Positions 16,541 to 26,244 of a stretch of 43,770 nt of DNA are shown here, piece by piece. The notes under the pieces were generated by a model that worked only from the letters and a program-made list of their open reading frames with translations, did no database searches and was not told the DNA's origin. The position numbers and the translations under genes are program-made. Source of the stretch: Desulfurivibrionaceae bacterium (GTDB lineage Bacteria > Desulfobacterota > Desulfobulbia > Desulfobulbales > VMSU01). Within the stretch, counting starts at the first letter, position 1. Each line of letters begins with the position of its first letter. Location of the stretch: the NCBI GenBank assembly GCA_030145275.1, contig JAQYVV010000025.1, positions 1-43,770 on the forward strand, read 5' to 3'.

Positions 16541-17231
16541 CAGGCCTAAGCGGCATGATCCTTTGTTGCTGCTGCTTTTGCTGCTTATTATCATTCTGGC
16601 AACATTGCTGGTTAAGGTAATTTATAACCTACCCGTAGGCATTACTGGACTTGGAGAAGAAGTGGCCAGCTTTCAGCAGCGTAGCGGCGTGGTAAGTCCG
16701 GTCACGGCTGTCCTTCTAAATTTCCGCAGCTACGATACCCTGTTGGAAGTTATGGTTCTTCTATTGGCCGTTATAGGAGTATGGTCGCTGACCAAAGCTC
16801 CTTTCCCCAGAAAAACAATTAAAACAAGTCCCGTGCAGCTTGCAGTCGTGCGCCTGCTTGCACCTCTCATGTGTCTGGTCGCAGTGTATTTGGTTTGGCA
16901 AGGGAGCCATCTTGCCGGTGGGGCCTTTCAGGGTGGAGCAGTTCTTGGAGGTGCAGGCGTACTGATGCTGGTTGCCGAGTTGCCAATGTTTCAGCAAATT
17001 TCATCACGCCCGCTTCGCATCGGTTTGCTTCTGGGGCCAATCGTCTTTTTGGGGGTTGCCCTTTTGTGTATAGTAAACGGTGGAGAACTGTTGGCCTATC
17101 CCCAAGGGTGGGCCGGTTCCCTTTTGTTGCTTATCGAATCAGCCTGTGCAGTCTCCATCGGTCTGGCCCTCTCCGCACTTTTTGTGGGTGGACGACCAGT
17201 CGATGATCTGCTGGAGAAGAAAAAATCGTAA
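16521..17231 (+). CDS. mnhB: Mrp-type antiporter subunit B (MbhE/MbhF-like fusion)
   Basis: This protein of about 236 aa has an N-terminal helix and loop (FRSYDTLLEVMVLLLAVIGV) like MbhE, and a C-terminal MnhB domain with GSHLAGGAFQGGAVLGGAG and GGELLAYPQGWAGSLLLLIES. The start MKSRINNRPK lies 10 bases after GAGGAG and overlaps the previous gene by 20 bases. Its stop codon overlaps an F2-derived repeat (17228-17304) that separates it from the next subunit. Confidence 0.85.
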   Translation: MKSRINNRPKRHDPLLLLLLLLIIILATLLVKVIYNLPVGITGLGEEVASFQQRSGVVSPVTAVLLNFRSYDTLLEVMVLLLAVIGVWSLTKAPFPRKTIKTSPVQLAVVRLLAPLMCLVAVYLVWQGSHLAGGAFQGGAVLGGAGVLMLVAELPMFQQISSRPLRIGLLLGPIVFLGVALLCIVNGGELLAYPQGWAGSLLLLIESACAVSIGLALSALFVGGRPVDDLLEKKKS

Positions 17232-17304
17232 GAGCCCAGCTGCACCTCATCTGATCGCACACATCTAAGGCACATCCGGAGTCTGCGCTTACCTGAACAC
17301 TTAC
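17228..17304. repeat. Deleted F2 element within the Mrp operon
   Basis: It starts GTAAGAGCCCAGCTGCACC and ends CTGAACACTTAC. The flanking boxes CTGCACCTCATCTG and CACATCTAAGGCACATC are those of the F2 hairpin, but the long stem is missing; instead it carries TCCGGAGTCTGCGCTTACCTGA (17276-17297). Sequence after its right end resembles the tail next to the copy at 33431. It overlaps the mnhB stop and has no clear target duplication. Confidence 0.75.
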
Positions 17305-17383
17305 GGTTAGTTGGTTGGGCAAATTTTGTGATCCCATCTGTAGAGCTAGAAAAATAAGCAGAAGTATATGGAGAAAAGAAGAA

Positions 17384-17719
17384 ATGATCACTAACACATT
17401 GTATAGCCTCTGCGGTTTGGTTTTGTTTGCAATGGGATTGTTTGCTCTTTTTGCCTGTTCCCATCTATTGCGTAAAATACTGGCCGTTAATATCATGTCC
17501 GCCGGGGTCTTTCTTGTTCTTGTGGCTGCTGCCTACCGTCCGCTTGGCGCGGGAGAGGTTGATCCTGTTCCCCATGCCATGGTTCTCACTGGAATTGTTG
17601 TTTCGGTGAGTGTCACGGCCCTGGCCCTTATTCTGGCTTGCCGGGTTCAGGAAACATCGAACCTTTCTATTTCACGAAATGGACTTAAAGTAAATGATGA
17701 AGAGGGCTCGGGAGGGTGA
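17384..17719 (+). CDS. mnhC: Mrp-type antiporter subunit C (NuoK-like)
   Basis: This 111-aa, three-helix protein is homologous to NuoK. It has LYSLCGLVLFAMGLFALF, the mid-membrane HLLRKILAVNIMSAGVFLVL, and DPVPHAMVLTGIVVSVSVTA, the latter a strong MnhC motif. I chose the MITNTLYSL start because the upstream in-frame residues (MGKFCDPICRARK...) lie in repeat-derived DNA and are not membrane-like. Its stop overlaps the next start. Confidence 0.9.
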   Translation: MITNTLYSLCGLVLFAMGLFALFACSHLLRKILAVNIMSAGVFLVLVAAAYRPLGAGEVDPVPHAMVLTGIVVSVSVTALALILACRVQETSNLSISRNGLKVNDEEGSGG

Positions 17720-19230
17720 TGTCCTTTGATTCTCCAACATGGATTGTATGCCCCATTATTCTGCCTTTGATAGCCGGTCTACTCTGCTTTCTTTTCCGGA
17801 AAAACACATTTTTTATCGCTCTTTTCGCCTCCCTTGCAAATCTCCTCAGTGTTGCTATTCTGCTCTGGCAATTTCTACTTTTAGGGCCTATGCGTTACAG
17901 CATGGGGGGCTGGCAGGCTCCTTTAGGAATTAGCTTGCGAATGCACGGCCCGACAATTCTTATGCTTTTGATGACTGCGGTCAGCGGACTTGGTATTACC
18001 CTATACGCCAGGGGCTATTTTTCTTTCCGTATCGCAGCGCCCAAACGTGTGGGGCGTCATGAACGGCAGGAGCGCTTCTTCTGGCCCTTGTGGCTGCTGC
18101 TTATGACAGCATTAAATGCCCTATTTTTATCAGCCGACATCTTCAATCTCTATGTTACCCTTGAGCTGGTTACTGTTTCAGCCGCAGCCTTGGCAGCTCT
18201 GTCTGGAAAACCAGCATCCCAGATTGCTGCCTTTCGTTATCTCCTTGTCAGTTTGCTGGGTTCTTTAAGTTATTTGCTGGGTGTGGTCTTTGTTTACAAG
18301 ACTTATGGGGTGCTAGATTTGCAAATGCTGCGCCAAGTAGCCTCTCCTGGCCCTGGATTACAAGCAGCTCTGGCCTTGATGACTCTTGGGCTTCTTCTTA
18401 AAACTGCTCTGTTTCCCCTCCATTTCTGGTTGCCTCCAGCCCATGCCAACGCCCTTGCTCCGGTGAGTGCTATCCTTTCCGGGCTGGTGGTGAAGGGGTC
18501 ATTTTACATCCTCTTTGTCCTTTGGTTCGATATATTTGCCTCAAGTATCAGCCAAAATGCCCTTAACCTGATGGGTGTTTTGGGGACAGGTGCAATTATC
18601 TGGGGCTCTGTCCAGGCAATCCGACAACAAAGGTTAAAGTTGTTGGTGGCATATTCCACCATATCGCAGCTCGGCTATTTATTTATCGCCTTCCCCCTGG
18701 CTTTACGGGGAGATGGCGGTCAGGGGGCATGGGCTGCAGTGGCATTCATGGTACTGGCCCATGCCTTTGCAAAATCTGCCATGTTTATGGCGGCAGGAAC
18801 AATTTTTCTGCATATGGGCCACGATCGGATTAAAGATTTGACCGGTGTCAGAAAATGTCTGCCGCTCACCTCCTTTGCCTACGCGATTGCCGGGGTTAAT
18901 CTGATGGGGCTGCCGCCGTCCGGGGGGTTTATTGCTAAATGGCTGCTGTTGAGCTCTTCCCTAACCTCGTCGCAATGGTGGTGGAGCGTGGTGATCATGA
19001 CAGGAAGCCTGCTTGCATCCATTTATGTTTTTCGGGTTGTCTCCCGTCTTTTTGTTATTCCTGCCGGAAAAAGTATCTGTGCGTGTCGGCCCCATTCTCC
19101 TCTCCTTGAATGGCCAGCACTTGTTCTTGCAATGATCGCTCTTTTGTTGGGACTCATCGCTCCTTACCCGCTGCTTATTCTTGAAACAGATACGCTCGTG
19201 TCCTGTTTGTTACTGGGGGGTGGTCTATGA
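17719..19230 (+). CDS. mnhD: Mrp antiporter D-like subunit (NuoN/M family), first
   Basis: This proton-conducting antiporter-like membrane protein of about 503 aa has some 14 helices. Typical elements are NLYVTLELVTVSAAALAAL, the broken-helix region LFPLHFWLPPAHANALAPVSAILSG, the lysine in ALMTLGLLLKTALFPLH, and LPPSGGFIAKWLLLSS. The ATG overlaps the mnhC stop (TGATG); an in-frame GTG lies one codon upstream. It is the first of three such subunits in tandem. Confidence 0.9.
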   Translation: MSFDSPTWIVCPIILPLIAGLLCFLFRKNTFFIALFASLANLLSVAILLWQFLLLGPMRYSMGGWQAPLGISLRMHGPTILMLLMTAVSGLGITLYARGYFSFRIAAPKRVGRHERQERFFWPLWLLLMTALNALFLSADIFNLYVTLELVTVSAAALAALSGKPASQIAAFRYLLVSLLGSLSYLLGVVFVYKTYGVLDLQMLRQVASPGPGLQAALALMTLGLLLKTALFPLHFWLPPAHANALAPVSAILSGLVVKGSFYILFVLWFDIFASSISQNALNLMGVLGTGAIIWGSVQAIRQQRLKLLVAYSTISQLGYLFIAFPLALRGDGGQGAWAAVAFMVLAHAFAKSAMFMAAGTIFLHMGHDRIKDLTGVRKCLPLTSFAYAIAGVNLMGLPPSGGFIAKWLLLSSSLTSSQWWWSVVIMTGSLLASIYVFRVVSRLFVIPAGKSICACRPHSPLLEWPALVLAMIALLLGLIAPYPLLILETDTLVSCLLLGGGL

Positions 19231-20723
19231 TCTGGCAGGGGTGGCTTCTCGTCTTCATATTACTCTCTTCATTTTTACCGGGAATTATCATTTTCGCCCT
19301 GCCGGAAGAAAAATATCGGTTGCGAACTAGCCTCAACCTGTTTGGCGCGGGGATCAAACTTGTATTTATCCTGATTATGAATATTGGTATTTATTACGGT
19401 TATAATTATGAAATCCGTTTGCCGCTTATCCAAGGGGTGGAACTTCTCTTAAATGCCGATCCTTTATCTGCCCTCTTTGCCACTCTGTCAAGTGTCCTCT
19501 GGTTATTGACCACAATCTACGCTGTGGGATACCTGGAGGATTCACCGAATAGGAGTCATTTTTTCGGTTATTTCAGTCTATGTGTAACAGTGACCATCGC
19601 TATTGCCCTGGCAGGCAACCTTGTTACCTTTCTGCTTTTTTACGAGATGTTGACCCTGGCCACCTATCCCCTGATCATTCATCGCGGCACACCCCAGGCC
19701 TTGAGGGCAGGCCGCAACTATCTTATTTATACCCTGGGCGGCGGCGCAGTCTTCCTCTTTGCTGTTGTCTGGCTGCAGACCATTACAGGGCCTGCTTATT
19801 TCTCTGCGGCGGGCTTCTCTCCGTTGTTGGTGGAAACCCATCGGACAGCTCTAGTCTCAATTTTCATCCTTTTGCTTATGGGAGTTGGAGTAAAGGCCGC
19901 TCTTGTGCCGCTGCATGGCTGGCTGCCCCAGGCCATGGTCGCACCGGCACCGGTTAGCGCCTTGCTCCATGCCGTAGCGGTGGTAAAGGCCGGGGCGTTT
20001 GGTATCGTCAGGATTGTTCTTGATGTATATGGGATCGATAATATGTCCCGTCTCAACCTTTTTCCCCTGCTTACCGTTGCCTCTTCTGTCACCATAATCT
20101 GGGGCTCAATTCGCGCCTTGCAGCAGGACAACCTCAAACGATTGCTGGCTTTTTCAACGGTCAGCCAGGTATCCTACATTGCCTTGGGCATGAGCCTGGC
20201 CGATCAACCCCTTGCAGTCATCGGCGGACTTGTGCATCTGGTGCACCAGGGATTGATGAAAATCACCCTTTTCTTTTGTGCCGGAAACTTGGCTGAGACC
20301 CTTGGTATTCACCGCATCAGTGAAATGAAAGGTGTTGCCCGGCGTATGCCGCTTACCATGGCAGCTTTCAGCATAGGAGCCTTGGGGATGATCGGTATTC
20401 CTCCAACGGTGGGATTTGTCAGTAAATGGTATATGGGCCTTGGGGCATTAGCCATGGACAACTGGTGGGTGTTAGCCATTTTGGCAGGCAGCAGTCTTCT
20501 CAACGCCTGTTATTTTTTGCCTATTCTCACCTCAGCTTGGTTTGCTAAACAGGAGCGCCCATGGCCTGAAGAGCGTCGTTTTAATCGTTTCGAGACCCGT
20601 TTAATGCTTCTTGTGCCACCCGTAATTACCGCAATTATTGTCATAGTAGCAGGGGCGGTGGCCAATGCCCAGATCAGTCCCCTGGCCTGGGTTCGCTTTA
20701 TCCTCAGGGAGTATGGACTATGA
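19227..20723 (+). CDS. Mrp antiporter D-like subunit, second
   Basis: This 498-aa relative of MrpD/NuoM has a glutamate in FLLFYEMLTLATYPLI, GVGVKAALVPLHGWLPQAM, and PAPVSALLHAVAVVKAGAFG, all part of the proton channel. GIPPTVGFVSKWYMG is the late-helix lysine region. It overlaps both neighbours by 4 bases. Having several antiporter subunits is typical of Mrp and Mbh-type complexes; no hydrogenase or NADH-oxidising subunit is present here, so it most likely works as a stand-alone antiporter. Confidence 0.9.
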   Translation: MIWQGWLLVFILLSSFLPGIIIFALPEEKYRLRTSLNLFGAGIKLVFILIMNIGIYYGYNYEIRLPLIQGVELLLNADPLSALFATLSSVLWLLTTIYAVGYLEDSPNRSHFFGYFSLCVTVTIAIALAGNLVTFLLFYEMLTLATYPLIIHRGTPQALRAGRNYLIYTLGGGAVFLFAVVWLQTITGPAYFSAAGFSPLLVETHRTALVSIFILLLMGVGVKAALVPLHGWLPQAMVAPAPVSALLHAVAVVKAGAFGIVRIVLDVYGIDNMSRLNLFPLLTVASSVTIIWGSIRALQQDNLKRLLAFSTVSQVSYIALGMSLADQPLAVIGGLVHLVHQGLMKITLFFCAGNLAETLGIHRISEMKGVARRMPLTMAAFSIGALGMIGIPPTVGFVSKWYMGLGALAMDNWWVLAILAGSSLLNACYFLPILTSAWFAKQERPWPEERRFNRFETRLMLLVPPVITAIIVIVAGAVANAQISPLAWVRFILREYGL

Positions 20724-22567
20724 TAGGCGGAGATCTAAATCATGGCATCTATGCCCTAATGCTCTCTCTGGTGGCAGGTACTCCACTGCTTCTGGCTTCT
20801 CTCTGCTGCACGCCAATGCGTAAAATTGCCGCCCAGGCCCTTCCCCTGGCAGCTATTTCTGCTTTACTCGCCTCCTTTCTAGTTCCCTCGTATGTGTTGG
20901 TGGAAGTACCTTGGTTTTTTATGAGTGGACGAATGGGGCTTGATGATACAGGCCGGATTTTTCTCTGCGTCAGCGCATTTATCTGGCTGCTTGCCGCTCT
21001 AAGTGGGCGCAATCAAGTTGATAATGATCCTGAAAATAACCGCTTTAATGGTTTTTTTCTGGCAGCCATGGCAGGAAATTTCGGGCTTATTTTGGCCCAG
21101 GACATGTTGGGCTACTATCTTTTCTTTGCCCTAATGAGTTTTTCCGCCTACGGCCTGGTGGTTCATAAGGGCACGGAAGAAGCGCATAGAGCCGGACGGA
21201 GCTATCTGGTTTTTGTAATGATCGGCGAAGTAGCTTTGTTTCTTGCCCTGGTGATTTTGGCAGATAGTGCCAATGGTCTTTTACTAGAAGATTTAATAGG
21301 GGTGACGATTCACCCGTTTGTCCTTGTTCTTCTTTTCATAGGCTTTGGTATAAAAATTGGAGCCCTGCCTTTCCACGTTTGGATGCCAACTTCCTATCAG
21401 GCTGTCCCGGCGCCGGCCGCAGCTGCTCTTGCCGGGGCCATGGTTAACGCCGGTCTTTTGGGTTGGCTTCGCTTTATTCCTTTGGGAGAAGTTGTGTCAC
21501 CGGCAGGATCACTTTTGTTTATCGTTGCTGGAGGGCTGGCTGCTCTTTATGGAGTTATTATCGGCTTGAACCGGAAAAGGGCTGGGACAATCCTTGCTTA
21601 TTCCAGCATCAGTCAGATGGGGATAATGACCGTTATTTTCGGTTTGGGGCTCACTGGTTTGGATGCTGGAGATCACGCCGCTTTCATCCTTATTCTCTAC
21701 GCGGTGCACCATTCCCTTGCCAAAAGCAGTTTGTTTCTCGGTTATGGTGTTCTGGCAAACCGTAAAGGGCCATTGTCAAAATGGCACATAGCTGGACTTT
21801 TGTTGCCATCGCTGTCTCTGGCGGGGATGCCACTTACCAGTGGCGCTGTTTCCAAGGTGGGTTTTAAAGAACTTACAAACTTTGTGGGCGAACCCTGGCT
21901 TGTTTTAAGTGGTTTTTTTCTGCCCATAACGGCTGTCGGCACCACCTTACTGGTCTTGCATTTTATTCGGGTTGTACGGCATTGTGAGGGGTCGGAAAAA
22001 ACAGGCAGCACCAGTGGACCTGGTGCTTGGATAGCAAGTTTGCTTGCAGTGAGTCTGGCAATCTGGTTGTGGCCGGCTGTACAGATTCACGTTGACTATT
22101 CCATTGCAGCAGCCAAACTCTGGCAATCACTGTGGCCTATAGTAACAGGGGGACTGCTTTTTTGGGCATGGAGAAGGTGTGTAAGAAGAAGAGAAATTGA
22201 GGCACGACCGTTCGTGCGTGATATCAACACCATCCAGGGGCACTGCTCCGGATTCGATTGGTGGAAAAAACTTCACCAAGTAATAGGCGGGATTGAGGAA
22301 GAGTTGAAAGAGCATGAGGTGGAGCGCCGTAATAATTTAGTACCTTATAAATCATTTTCGTGGTTTTTGCGGCAAGAAATGAAAAGTATATATTCATTTA
22401 ATGGTGTTGCATCTACTGTTAAGGTACTTATTTCCGGTTTATCCGGATCAGGTTATGCAGGAATTGATTTCTTTCTGCGCAAGACGGAAAAAATAATGGG
22501 AAGATGGACGGTTGTCGGTTTATCTTATGTACTACTTTGTATTTTGTTCTTCTTTTTTCTTGGTTGA
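20720..22567 (+). CDS. Mrp antiporter A/D-like subunit, third, with repeat-encoded insert
   Basis: This 615-aa membrane protein has the antiporter core (FFALMSFSAYGLVVHKGTEE, IKIGALPFHVWMPTSYQ, PAPAAAALAGAMVNAG, GMPLTSGAVSKVGFKE). After the core there is a hydrophilic linker (about 490-537) and then residues 539-577, which are encoded by F1 repeat copy d and read LVPYKSFSWFLRQ ... LISGLSGSG. A final membrane helix follows (WTVVGLSYVLLCILFFFFLG), still in frame. The insert therefore lies between linker and last helix, where it may be tolerated. This is the last gene of the operon. Confidence 0.9.
   Translation: MIGGDLNHGIYALMLSLVAGTPLLLASLCCTPMRKIAAQALPLAAISALLASFLVPSYVLVEVPWFFMSGRMGLDDTGRIFLCVSAFIWLLAALSGRNQVDNDPENNRFNGFFLAAMAGNFGLILAQDMLGYYLFFALMSFSAYGLVVHKGTEEAHRAGRSYLVFVMIGEVALFLALVILADSANGLLLEDLIGVTIHPFVLVLLFIGFGIKIGALPFHVWMPTSYQAVPAPAAAALAGAMVNAGLLGWLRFIPLGEVVSPAGSLLFIVAGGLAALYGVIIGLNRKRAGTILAYSSISQMGIMTVIFGLGLTGLDAGDHAAFILILYAVHHSLAKSSLFLGYGVLANRKGPLSKWHIAGLLLPSLSLAGMPLTSGAVSKVGFKELTNFVGEPWLVLSGFFLPITAVGTTLLVLHFIRVVRHCEGSEKTGSTSGPGAWIASLLAVSLAIWLWPAVQIHVDYSIAAAKLWQSLWPIVTGGLLFWAWRRCVRRREIEARPFVRDINTIQGHCSGFDWWKKLHQVIGGIEEELKEHEVERRNNLVPYKSFSWFLRQEMKSIYSFNGVASTVKVLISGLSGSGYAGIDFFLRKTEKIMGRWTVVGLSYVLLCILFFFFLG
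22336..22448 (+). repeat. F1 repeat, copy d (113 bp), inside an antiporter gene
   Basis: It has the same length and ends as the copy at 8408-8520. It is read in the gene frame from codon 539. The TAA that copy c has at the equivalent place is TTG here (22367-22369, codon 550), so the frame stays open throughout. Confidence 0.9.
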
Positions 22568-22597
22568 AATAATAATATTTGCTTAAGGCCCTTTTTA

Positions 22598-25099
22598 TTA
22601 ATTTTCATCCAATGTTTTTCTGACCATTTCAGCAAGTGTTGCACGATCAATAGGTTTCCTGGCGTATTTTTTTATGCCAAGTTTCAAGGCATCTTTTTCC
22701 GACATGACCGAACTGTAGCCAGAACAAATTATAATGGGCATAGTGGGTTTTATTGCCATAATTTCCTGAGCCAATTCAATGCCGGTTAGCTTGGGCATGG
22801 TCTGGTCAGTAATGATCAGGTCAAACATGTCAGGGGCAAGGCGAAATTTTTCAAGGGCCTCAAGACTCTCCGTGGTATCTGACACCTTGTAGCCAAGTTG
22901 TTCAAGCATGGTTTTATTTATATTGATGATCATCTTTTCGTCATCTACCATCAAAATATGCTCGGAACCGGTGGGTAGAGGTTTATTGGCTTCCTCCTTA
23001 CCCGCAGTTGAGGTTTCTTCCGGCAAGGCAGGAAGGTAAACATGAAAGGTTGTCCCTTTGTCAAGTTTACTCTGTACACGGATAAATCCATGATAATTAT
23101 GAATAATTCCGTGAATAACTGAAAGGCCGAGTCCTGTCCCTTTGCCAACCTTCTTGGTGGTAAAATAAGGTTCAAAAATACGACTTATCGTAGCCTGATC
23201 CATGCCATGACCTGTGTCACTGACTTCCAGAACAATAAACGATCCTGGAGATACACCATGTTCCTCCTTGCTCTCTTCAACACTTATCTCTTTTCGATAT
23301 AATCTGACATTTAAAATGCCCTTTTCATCTTTCATGGCGTGCACAGAGTTGGTGCAGAGGTTTACAACGATTTGATGAATGCTCGTAGAGTCTGCCATGA
23401 TTGTTCCACATTCATTATCAATATCTTCCTTAATATTAATCGACGTTGGCAGGGAAGAGCGCAACATTGTCAATGCTTCTTTTACTATCAGACCCGGTGC
23501 AAGAGGTTCTAGCTGACGATCTGACTTGCGGCTGAATGTGAGAACTTGTTTCACCAGGATTGTGGCCCGTTGGCAGGCTTGGAGGACTTGATCAATGTAT
23601 TTACTGGCTTTACCGTCAGCAGGGACGTCAAGCCTTGCAAGTTCGGAATAGCCGCTGATTCCAGACAGAATGTTGTTAAAATCGTGGGCAACCCCGCCGG
23701 CCAAAGTGCCTATGGCCTCCATTTTTTGGGCCTGAAAAAGTTCTTCCTCAAGCCTTTTTTGTTCTGTTATGTCTCTGGCAGTATGAATAAGGTATTGAAT
23801 TTCTCCTTTTTCGTCGAAAATAGGCGCAGATGAAACATGAAAAATTTTCCCCAGCTTCTCATGCTTAATAATGTTTGCATGATTTTGTGAATCTTGAAAA
23901 GTTTCAAATCCTGGACATCCTGGACATGGTTTTGAAAGACCAAGGAAAACTTCAAAACATTTTTTACCGATTATACTTTCTGGTTCTTCCGGGGATAGAG
24001 ACTTGGCAAGTTTATTAGCCCTGATAATTCGCATGTTTTTGTCATGAATGGTAACGAAATCGTTCATGGCATCGAATGTTTCTTCCCACTCCTCCGTCTT
24101 CTTGAGAAGTGAACGATTCAGGGCAATGATATTTTCCAGCAAAGCGCCATAGCTGAAGTATAAAATCACAAAAGATGATAAAAAGAGAGCAGCACCCAGG
24201 ATAATCACAAAAAGAATTTTAGCCTTTGCATCAGCTATTTGAGCAGAAATATCTAAGGCGGCAAATATATGCCCCTGTGAATGACCAGCATAGTCAGGCA
24301 AATCGAGGGCTTTTACTATAATGTATTCCTTGTCATGTAAAATAACCTGTTGCTGCTCAAGACTCCAGTCAATGAACTCACGGTCTTTCTCAAAAAAGGC
24401 GATATTCAGTGCTTGAATAGTATGGTTCTTGCCGGTTAAGTTGGGAAGTGTTGCTCGTGTAAATTGTGCAAAATTTTTATTTGGAATGACCAGGCCAACG
24501 GTGAGATGCAATTGTTCAGTTAGCATTTTCAGTGCAAAAATCTCATCCAGGCCGAATTGGAGAGCGCCTAGGTGCTTCCCTTTATACATGACGGGTTCCA
24601 CAACGGCATAGCGTAAGCCTCTCAGGCCTGTATTGTATCCTGAATTCTGTTTCTGATCCCTGTTTGCCTTAACGACGTCAAGACGTAAATTACTGATGTC
24701 ATCGATTGCCGTTTTCGGCTTATGCACTCTTAGAAGGTTTTTATTATCCGGTGTAATCCAGGCAAAAGTAGCGAAAGCTGGATCTTCTGATTGTAGTAGA
24801 TTTAAATAAGGGGTCGAAAGGCGTAGCAGCTCTTCTCTGTCTTGAGCGGCGAAAGCTTGGAGAATTTTTTCTTTGGAGGGCTCCAGTTTGTAATTTATAA
24901 AGCTAGTGATCCTTTTTCGATAATGGCGGCCTTTTTCGGTCTCTAAGTTTTTGACAATAGCACGAACACTGCGAACTTGGGTGTCAATATAGAGGTCAAG
25001 AGTTTGCTGAGAATGTTGAATGAAAACATAGACAAAAACACTGCATATTAGCACAATGATCAGCATGATGGATGATATTACTTTCCATTTCGTATCCAT
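22598..25099 (-). CDS. Hybrid sensor histidine kinase with PAS and receiver domains
   Basis: This 833-aa protein has a membrane helix near residues 8-28, a periplasmic sensor of about 260 residues with a Cache-like look, and a second helix near 293-318. A PAS domain follows with CPGCPGFETF, then HisKA with the phospho-site in GGVAHDFNNILSGISGY, a HATPase domain (DTGHGMDQ, GKGTGLGLSVIHGI), and a receiver domain with the acceptor in DLIITDQTMP. The protein senses a periplasmic signal and phosphorylates itself. Its paralogue is at 27017-29590. It has no DNA-binding output, so a partner must carry the signal. It converges on the Mrp operon, whose link to it is not shown. Confidence 0.93.
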   Translation of the reverse strand: MDTKWKVISSIMLIIVLICSVFVYVFIQHSQQTLDLYIDTQVRSVRAIVKNLETEKGRHYRKRITSFINYKLEPSKEKILQAFAAQDREELLRLSTPYLNLLQSEDPAFATFAWITPDNKNLLRVHKPKTAIDDISNLRLDVVKANRDQKQNSGYNTGLRGLRYAVVEPVMYKGKHLGALQFGLDEIFALKMLTEQLHLTVGLVIPNKNFAQFTRATLPNLTGKNHTIQALNIAFFEKDREFIDWSLEQQQVILHDKEYIIVKALDLPDYAGHSQGHIFAALDISAQIADAKAKILFVIILGAALFLSSFVILYFSYGALLENIIALNRSLLKKTEEWEETFDAMNDFVTIHDKNMRIIRANKLAKSLSPEEPESIIGKKCFEVFLGLSKPCPGCPGFETFQDSQNHANIIKHEKLGKIFHVSSAPIFDEKGEIQYLIHTARDITEQKRLEEELFQAQKMEAIGTLAGGVAHDFNNILSGISGYSELARLDVPADGKASKYIDQVLQACQRATILVKQVLTFSRKSDRQLEPLAPGLIVKEALTMLRSSLPTSINIKEDIDNECGTIMADSTSIHQIVVNLCTNSVHAMKDEKGILNVRLYRKEISVEESKEEHGVSPGSFIVLEVSDTGHGMDQATISRIFEPYFTTKKVGKGTGLGLSVIHGIIHNYHGFIRVQSKLDKGTTFHVYLPALPEETSTAGKEEANKPLPTGSEHILMVDDEKMIININKTMLEQLGYKVSDTTESLEALEKFRLAPDMFDLIITDQTMPKLTGIELAQEIMAIKPTMPIIICSGYSSVMSEKDALKLGIKKYARKPIDRATLAEMVRKTLDEN

Positions 25100-25231
25100 T
25101 TAATAAATCACCATAGCAGTTTATGTGGCTGAGTTTTTGGTTCAGGTTGGTTTTTTAAAGGCGTATTAATCTAGTATCTTAGGGCAAATAATATCAATAG
25201 TCAAATTTAATAACCAGGGGCCGGTTTACGG

Positions 25232-26026
25232 CTAATTTTCGAGAAGGCGCATGGCATTTTCCCCCAGGATTTTTTCTTCTAAAAATTTATCCAAGGAGAG
25301 CCGTTGTATTAATGCCATACTTTCCTGCTGTCCAGACCAGGGTGAGTCTGAGCCATAGAGAAGATAGTCTGCCGGGTGTTTTTCAATCATCTCTTTTGCC
25401 TCTTCTTGGCCCAGAAATTCAAGGGCATAGGAAAGATCCATATAAATATTTTTGCCAATCATTTTCTCTTTTACCTCGTCCCAGAGTTTCCATGCCCCGA
25501 AATGAGAGGTAACAAGTTTGAGGTCGGGGAATCTCTGCAGTGTGTTTAAGATGGCAGAAGGATCCGCCCTCCTTATTTCTGGAAAGGCAATGTCAAAGCC
25601 GGTGTGCATCAAAAGTATCAAATTCTGACTGTTTATCTCTGCAAAGATAGGCAAAAGCTCATCGCTATCCATGAAAAAATCCTGATAAAAAGGGTGCATC
25701 TTTATCCCTTTAAAACCCTCTTCTTTGATGGTGCGGATCTGTTTAATGGCATCCGGGGAGGCAGGATGAATGGATGGGAATGGCACTAGACGCTCGGATC
25801 TGATGCTGTCAGAAAAGGACATAATTGGTTCAAATTGTGCCGGTTTGGTGGCAATGGAGCAGATGACACTCTTGCTAATCCCAAATTGGTCCATTGAGCG
25901 AAGCAGGTCGTCTTTTGTGCCGTCTAAAAAGGCCTTGACGTTTCCTTCTTCCTCAAGAAAAGGGATTGCTTTTTTTGCAACATCGTCTGGGAATATGTGG
26001 GAGTGAAAATCAATAATTGTAGACAT
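25232..26026 (-). CDS. Amidohydrolase-family (TIM-barrel) protein
   Basis: This protein of about 264 aa is from the amidohydrolase 2 group. The metal-binding HxH is in IIDFHSHIFPD at the start. Further ligand regions are IKMHPFYQDF, LLMHTGFD and KLVTSHFGAW, and YGSDSPWSGQ supplies the late aspartate. Such enzymes act as decarboxylases or C-N/C-O hydrolases; the substrate is unknown. The MSTIIDFHSH start is chosen over an upstream methionine that would add MSFVCFVVKST. It is divergent from pyrF. Confidence 0.85.
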   Translation of the reverse strand: MSTIIDFHSHIFPDDVAKKAIPFLEEEGNVKAFLDGTKDDLLRSMDQFGISKSVICSIATKPAQFEPIMSFSDSIRSERLVPFPSIHPASPDAIKQIRTIKEEGFKGIKMHPFYQDFFMDSDELLPIFAEINSQNLILLMHTGFDIAFPEIRRADPSAILNTLQRFPDLKLVTSHFGAWKLWDEVKEKMIGKNIYMDLSYALEFLGQEEAKEMIEKHPADYLLYGSDSPWSGQQESMALIQRLSLDKFLEEKILGENAMRLLEN

Positions 26027-26037
26027 GGTGCTTTTTA

Positions 26038-26065
26038 CCACGAAACACACGAAAGACACGAAAAA
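26038..26065. repeat. Short CACGAA tandem repeat
   Basis: ACCACGAAACACACGAAAGACACGAA consists of three near-copies of an ACACGAA unit. This kind of repeat is scattered in many bacterial genomes. It lies upstream of the amidohydrolase start in the divergent region. Confidence 0.6.
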
Positions 26066-26244
26066 AAGGAATAAAACTGTAGTCTGCGCTATCCGAAGTC
26101 TTCACTATCTGCGAGGTCACACTGTTTGGCATCATTTAAATTGTTATTGTTGTGTCAAAATGGTAGAAAATGAGGGCCGCACAGCTCGGCTTGGCAGTCA
26201 AAGACACTGCAAGAAGAAAAACTATTTCCAGTTAAGGAGTTGTT

